Source of the DNA: Neorhizobium lilium
GTDB lineage: Bacteria; Pseudomonadota; Alphaproteobacteria; Rhizobiales; Rhizobiaceae
Length of the DNA stretch: 64,000 nt
Reading direction: 5' to 3'
Assembly: GCF_004053875.1 (NCBI RefSeq)
Contig: NZ_SBIP01000006.1
Coordinates: forward strand, 227,804 to 291,803
Shown piece after piece: positions 62,450 to 64,000 of the stretch (its first letter is position 1; each line of letters begins with the position of its first letter). A program made the position numbers and the translations under genes. The notes beneath the pieces are model-generated. The model saw nothing but the letters and a program-made list of their open reading frames with translations, did no database searches and was not told where the DNA came from.

Positions 62450-62677
62450 ATGGAAAAGGCCGCGGAAGACGATCGGAACTCACCTGTGGGCGCTTTGCAG
62501 GATGAGATTCTCAAGCGAACAAAGCTCCATACGGAAATGGTCCGGCGCCTCGTTCACGATCCGAACGTACAGCCCCTTCAACTCGCTGGCTTTCTCGAAG
62601 ATATTGCCAATGCATATCTCTCCATTTCCGAAGAGCTTAGTCAGGTTGTGACGCAGAAGGAGAAGAGATCGTCTTGA
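62450..62677 (+). CDS. Small hypothetical protein following the GNAT gene
   Basis: 75 residues: AAEDDRNSPVGALQDEILKRTKLHTEMVRRLVHDPNVQPLQLAGFLEDIANAYLSISEELSQVVTQKEKRSS. Helical, soluble, unknown. Starts two bases after the GNAT stop and so is co-transcribed. Its 3' end overlaps the convergent LysR gene by 41 bases. Confidence 0.65.
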   Translation: MEKAAEDDRNSPVGALQDEILKRTKLHTEMVRRLVHDPNVQPLQLAGFLEDIANAYLSISEELSQVVTQKEKRSS

Positions 62678-63725
62678 GCATCTCGCGCAGGCTCTCCTCC
62701 TGTTCACTCCGACCGGACGGGAATGTCAAACCGGCGCCGAATGAGGAGTTGGTGCCAAATACGTCTATTAGCCAATCATACACAGCGCCGACAGCCTTGG
62801 ATTGCCGGCGGTTCGCATACGAAATAAGATAGATCGGTAAAGCCACGTGGACATTGAGATCGAGCGGCACAAGTTCGGGATCTGCAAGAACATAACTACC
62901 AAGCAGCCCAATTCCGGCACCGTTCTTAACAAGGGCGAAATATGCGAGGGAATTCTCGCAGTAATGAGCGTGTTGTCCGCCATTAATGAGTTCACGCCAT
63001 CCGTTCCAAATTTCGCGATCTGAATCGTAGTATTTGCACTGAAGGAAAGCATGGCGGGAACCCGTGTTGCGCAACGGAATTCCATACTTTCTCAAATAAT
63101 CGCTGCTGGCGACCGGGATCAAGTGCAACGTGCCTGCCTGCATGCATTCGATATCAGCCCTTGATGTTGGGGACAGCGAGATCATCAGATCGGCCTGGTT
63201 CTTTTCAAAGCTGACCAACGAGACCTGTTCGCGGATGTCGAGATTCAGGCGGGGATAGTTATCACTGAGCCGCGAAACGGCGGGGGCGACGATGGCGACC
63301 GCGAGACCCGATGTAGCACTAACAACAACCCGGCCGGTTACCGCATCAGCCTCTTCTTTAAGCTCATTGGAGTATACAAATAGCTGAAAGTCCAGATCGG
63401 CGATCTGCATCGCAAGTTTACGACCGGTTTCGGTGAGCGTGACACCGGAAAATCGCGAGATCACCAATTGGGAGCCAATTTGGTCTTGTAGGCGCTTCAC
63501 GTCACGGCTGACTGTCGGCGCGCTGGTGCCGAGCAATTCGGCTGCTTGTGCGAAGGAGGGGCTTTTGGCAACAGCAAGGAACGTTCTGAGTTCGCGCCAA
63601 ATTGGTCGCGACAGGAGACCTGGTATTTCTAACGGGGATTTATCCAGATCCGTCCGTTCACTGCCAAACGGTATGGGAGGCGAAGTTTTTGTCATGGTGC
63701 CCCGGTGGCTTTTGTTAGCATTCAT
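62637..63725 (-). CDS. LysR-type transcriptional regulator
   Basis: 362 residues. The HTH is ELRTFLAVAKSPSFAQAAELLGTSAPTVSRDVKRLQDQIGSQLVISRFSGVTLTETGRKLA (about 44-105), followed by a periplasmic-binding-like effector domain (VVVSATSGLAVAIVAPAVSRLSDNYPRLNLDI). About 40 residues precede the HTH, longer than usual, so a later start such as ATG 63695 is possible. Its target is not apparent in the window. Confidence 0.88.
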   Translation of the reverse strand: MNANKSHRGTMTKTSPPIPFGSERTDLDKSPLEIPGLLSRPIWRELRTFLAVAKSPSFAQAAELLGTSAPTVSRDVKRLQDQIGSQLVISRFSGVTLTETGRKLAMQIADLDFQLFVYSNELKEEADAVTGRVVVSATSGLAVAIVAPAVSRLSDNYPRLNLDIREQVSLVSFEKNQADLMISLSPTSRADIECMQAGTLHLIPVASSDYLRKYGIPLRNTGSRHAFLQCKYYDSDREIWNGWRELINGGQHAHYCENSLAYFALVKNGAGIGLLGSYVLADPELVPLDLNVHVALPIYLISYANRRQSKAVGAVYDWLIDVFGTNSSFGAGLTFPSGRSEQEESLREMLKTISSPSASQPD

Positions 63726-64000
63726 GCATTGAGGGCCGGTGTCGGAGGAGCCGAACTTTACAGGCGATCGAAGCTCGAATGGGATGTTCTGGCCACGAAA
63801 CGGGCTAACTAAAATAGTGAACAGTAGCAGCCCAAAAAAGCGGCTTCGATAACCTCTAACGTTACGTTATGACTGTCAAAGCTGATTAGTGCTGCGACGG
63901 CGCTGGCCATTTAGAAATGCGACACTCAGCATCTCCTCTGGTGCTGACGGCAGCCCCCCGATCCGATCGGCTGGGCCGGGTTGCAAGGGCGGAGCGGGGG
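63726..64000. other. Right-end intergenic region
   Basis: 275 bases with no gene. An inverted repeat TAACGT-T-ACGTTA lies at 63857-63869, with a TTGACA on the minus strand next to it, a reasonable promoter/operator for the LysR gene. Confidence 0.4.

Noticed and set aside
1..64000. CRISPR arrays, rRNA or tRNA genes
   Set aside because: No regularly spaced repeats and no tRNA or rRNA signatures were seen when reading both strands.

Overview
The window looks like part of an alphaproteobacterial (Rhizobiaceae: Rhizobium/Agrobacterium/Ensifer-like) secondary replicon. The basis is a repABC replication/partition operon with its antisense-RNA region, a virB/virD4 type IV secretion locus of the kind found on rhizobial plasmids, a DUF1612 (RHE_PE00001-type) gene, and ABC/DMT transport gene clusters. 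No rRNA, tRNA or CRISPR array was seen.

Layout. (1) 1-10.5 kb is a metabolic region: the end of a GMC oxidoreductase, a DMT exporter, an HMGL/homocitrate-synthase-like DRE-TIM enzyme, then a minus-strand operon for an UgpBAEC/MalEFGK-type ABC importer with a metallophosphodiesterase and a HAD phosphatase, headed by an RpiR regulator. A second DMT transporter and a relic of a third follow. (2) 10.6-31.3 kb is a dense defence island. It holds a type I Mokosh pair (kinase-like/helicase plus PLD nuclease), an alpha/beta-hydrolase plus trypsin-like protease pair, an unrecognised gene coupled to a HEPN-like gene, a transglutaminase-like protein, and a DUF262/DUF1524 (GmrSD-like) gene with an N-terminal frameshift. 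It ends in a tightly coupled minus-strand operon antitoxin-VapC-hsdS-ptuA-ptuB-hsdM, in which a type I methyltransferase and specificity subunit lack HsdR and instead enclose a Septu-like ATPase and HNH nuclease. (3) 31.3-37.2 kb holds DUF1612, a second Phd/VapC pair, a tyrosine recombinase, a hypothetical gene, a diguanylate cyclase and a frameshifted alpha/beta hydrolase.

(4) 37.2-42.5 kb is the replicon: decayed repC and IS5-type transposase pieces, parS-like palindromes, then repC, a ctRNA region, repB and repA (minus strand). (5) 43.1-62.7 kb is the conjugation/secretion region: ssb, a TrbM-like protein, small HTH regulators, two exported SNase-like paralogues, virB1-4, a lytic transglycosylase with VirB5-like ends, virB5, a small lipoprotein, virB6, two small ORFs, virB8-11 and virD4, then XRE and GNAT genes. 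An AT-rich motif around TATAATTAA recurs upstream of the XRE gene, virB1, the ORF at 54.36 kb and virB8, which suggests co-regulation. No relaxase is in the window. A LysR gene closes the right side.

The most interesting items are the HsdR-less type I/Septu hybrid operon, whose HsdS has two near-identical target-recognition domains, the hydrolase-protease pair, and the VirB5-like transglycosylase. All functions are inferred from reading sequence motifs; no database search was run.
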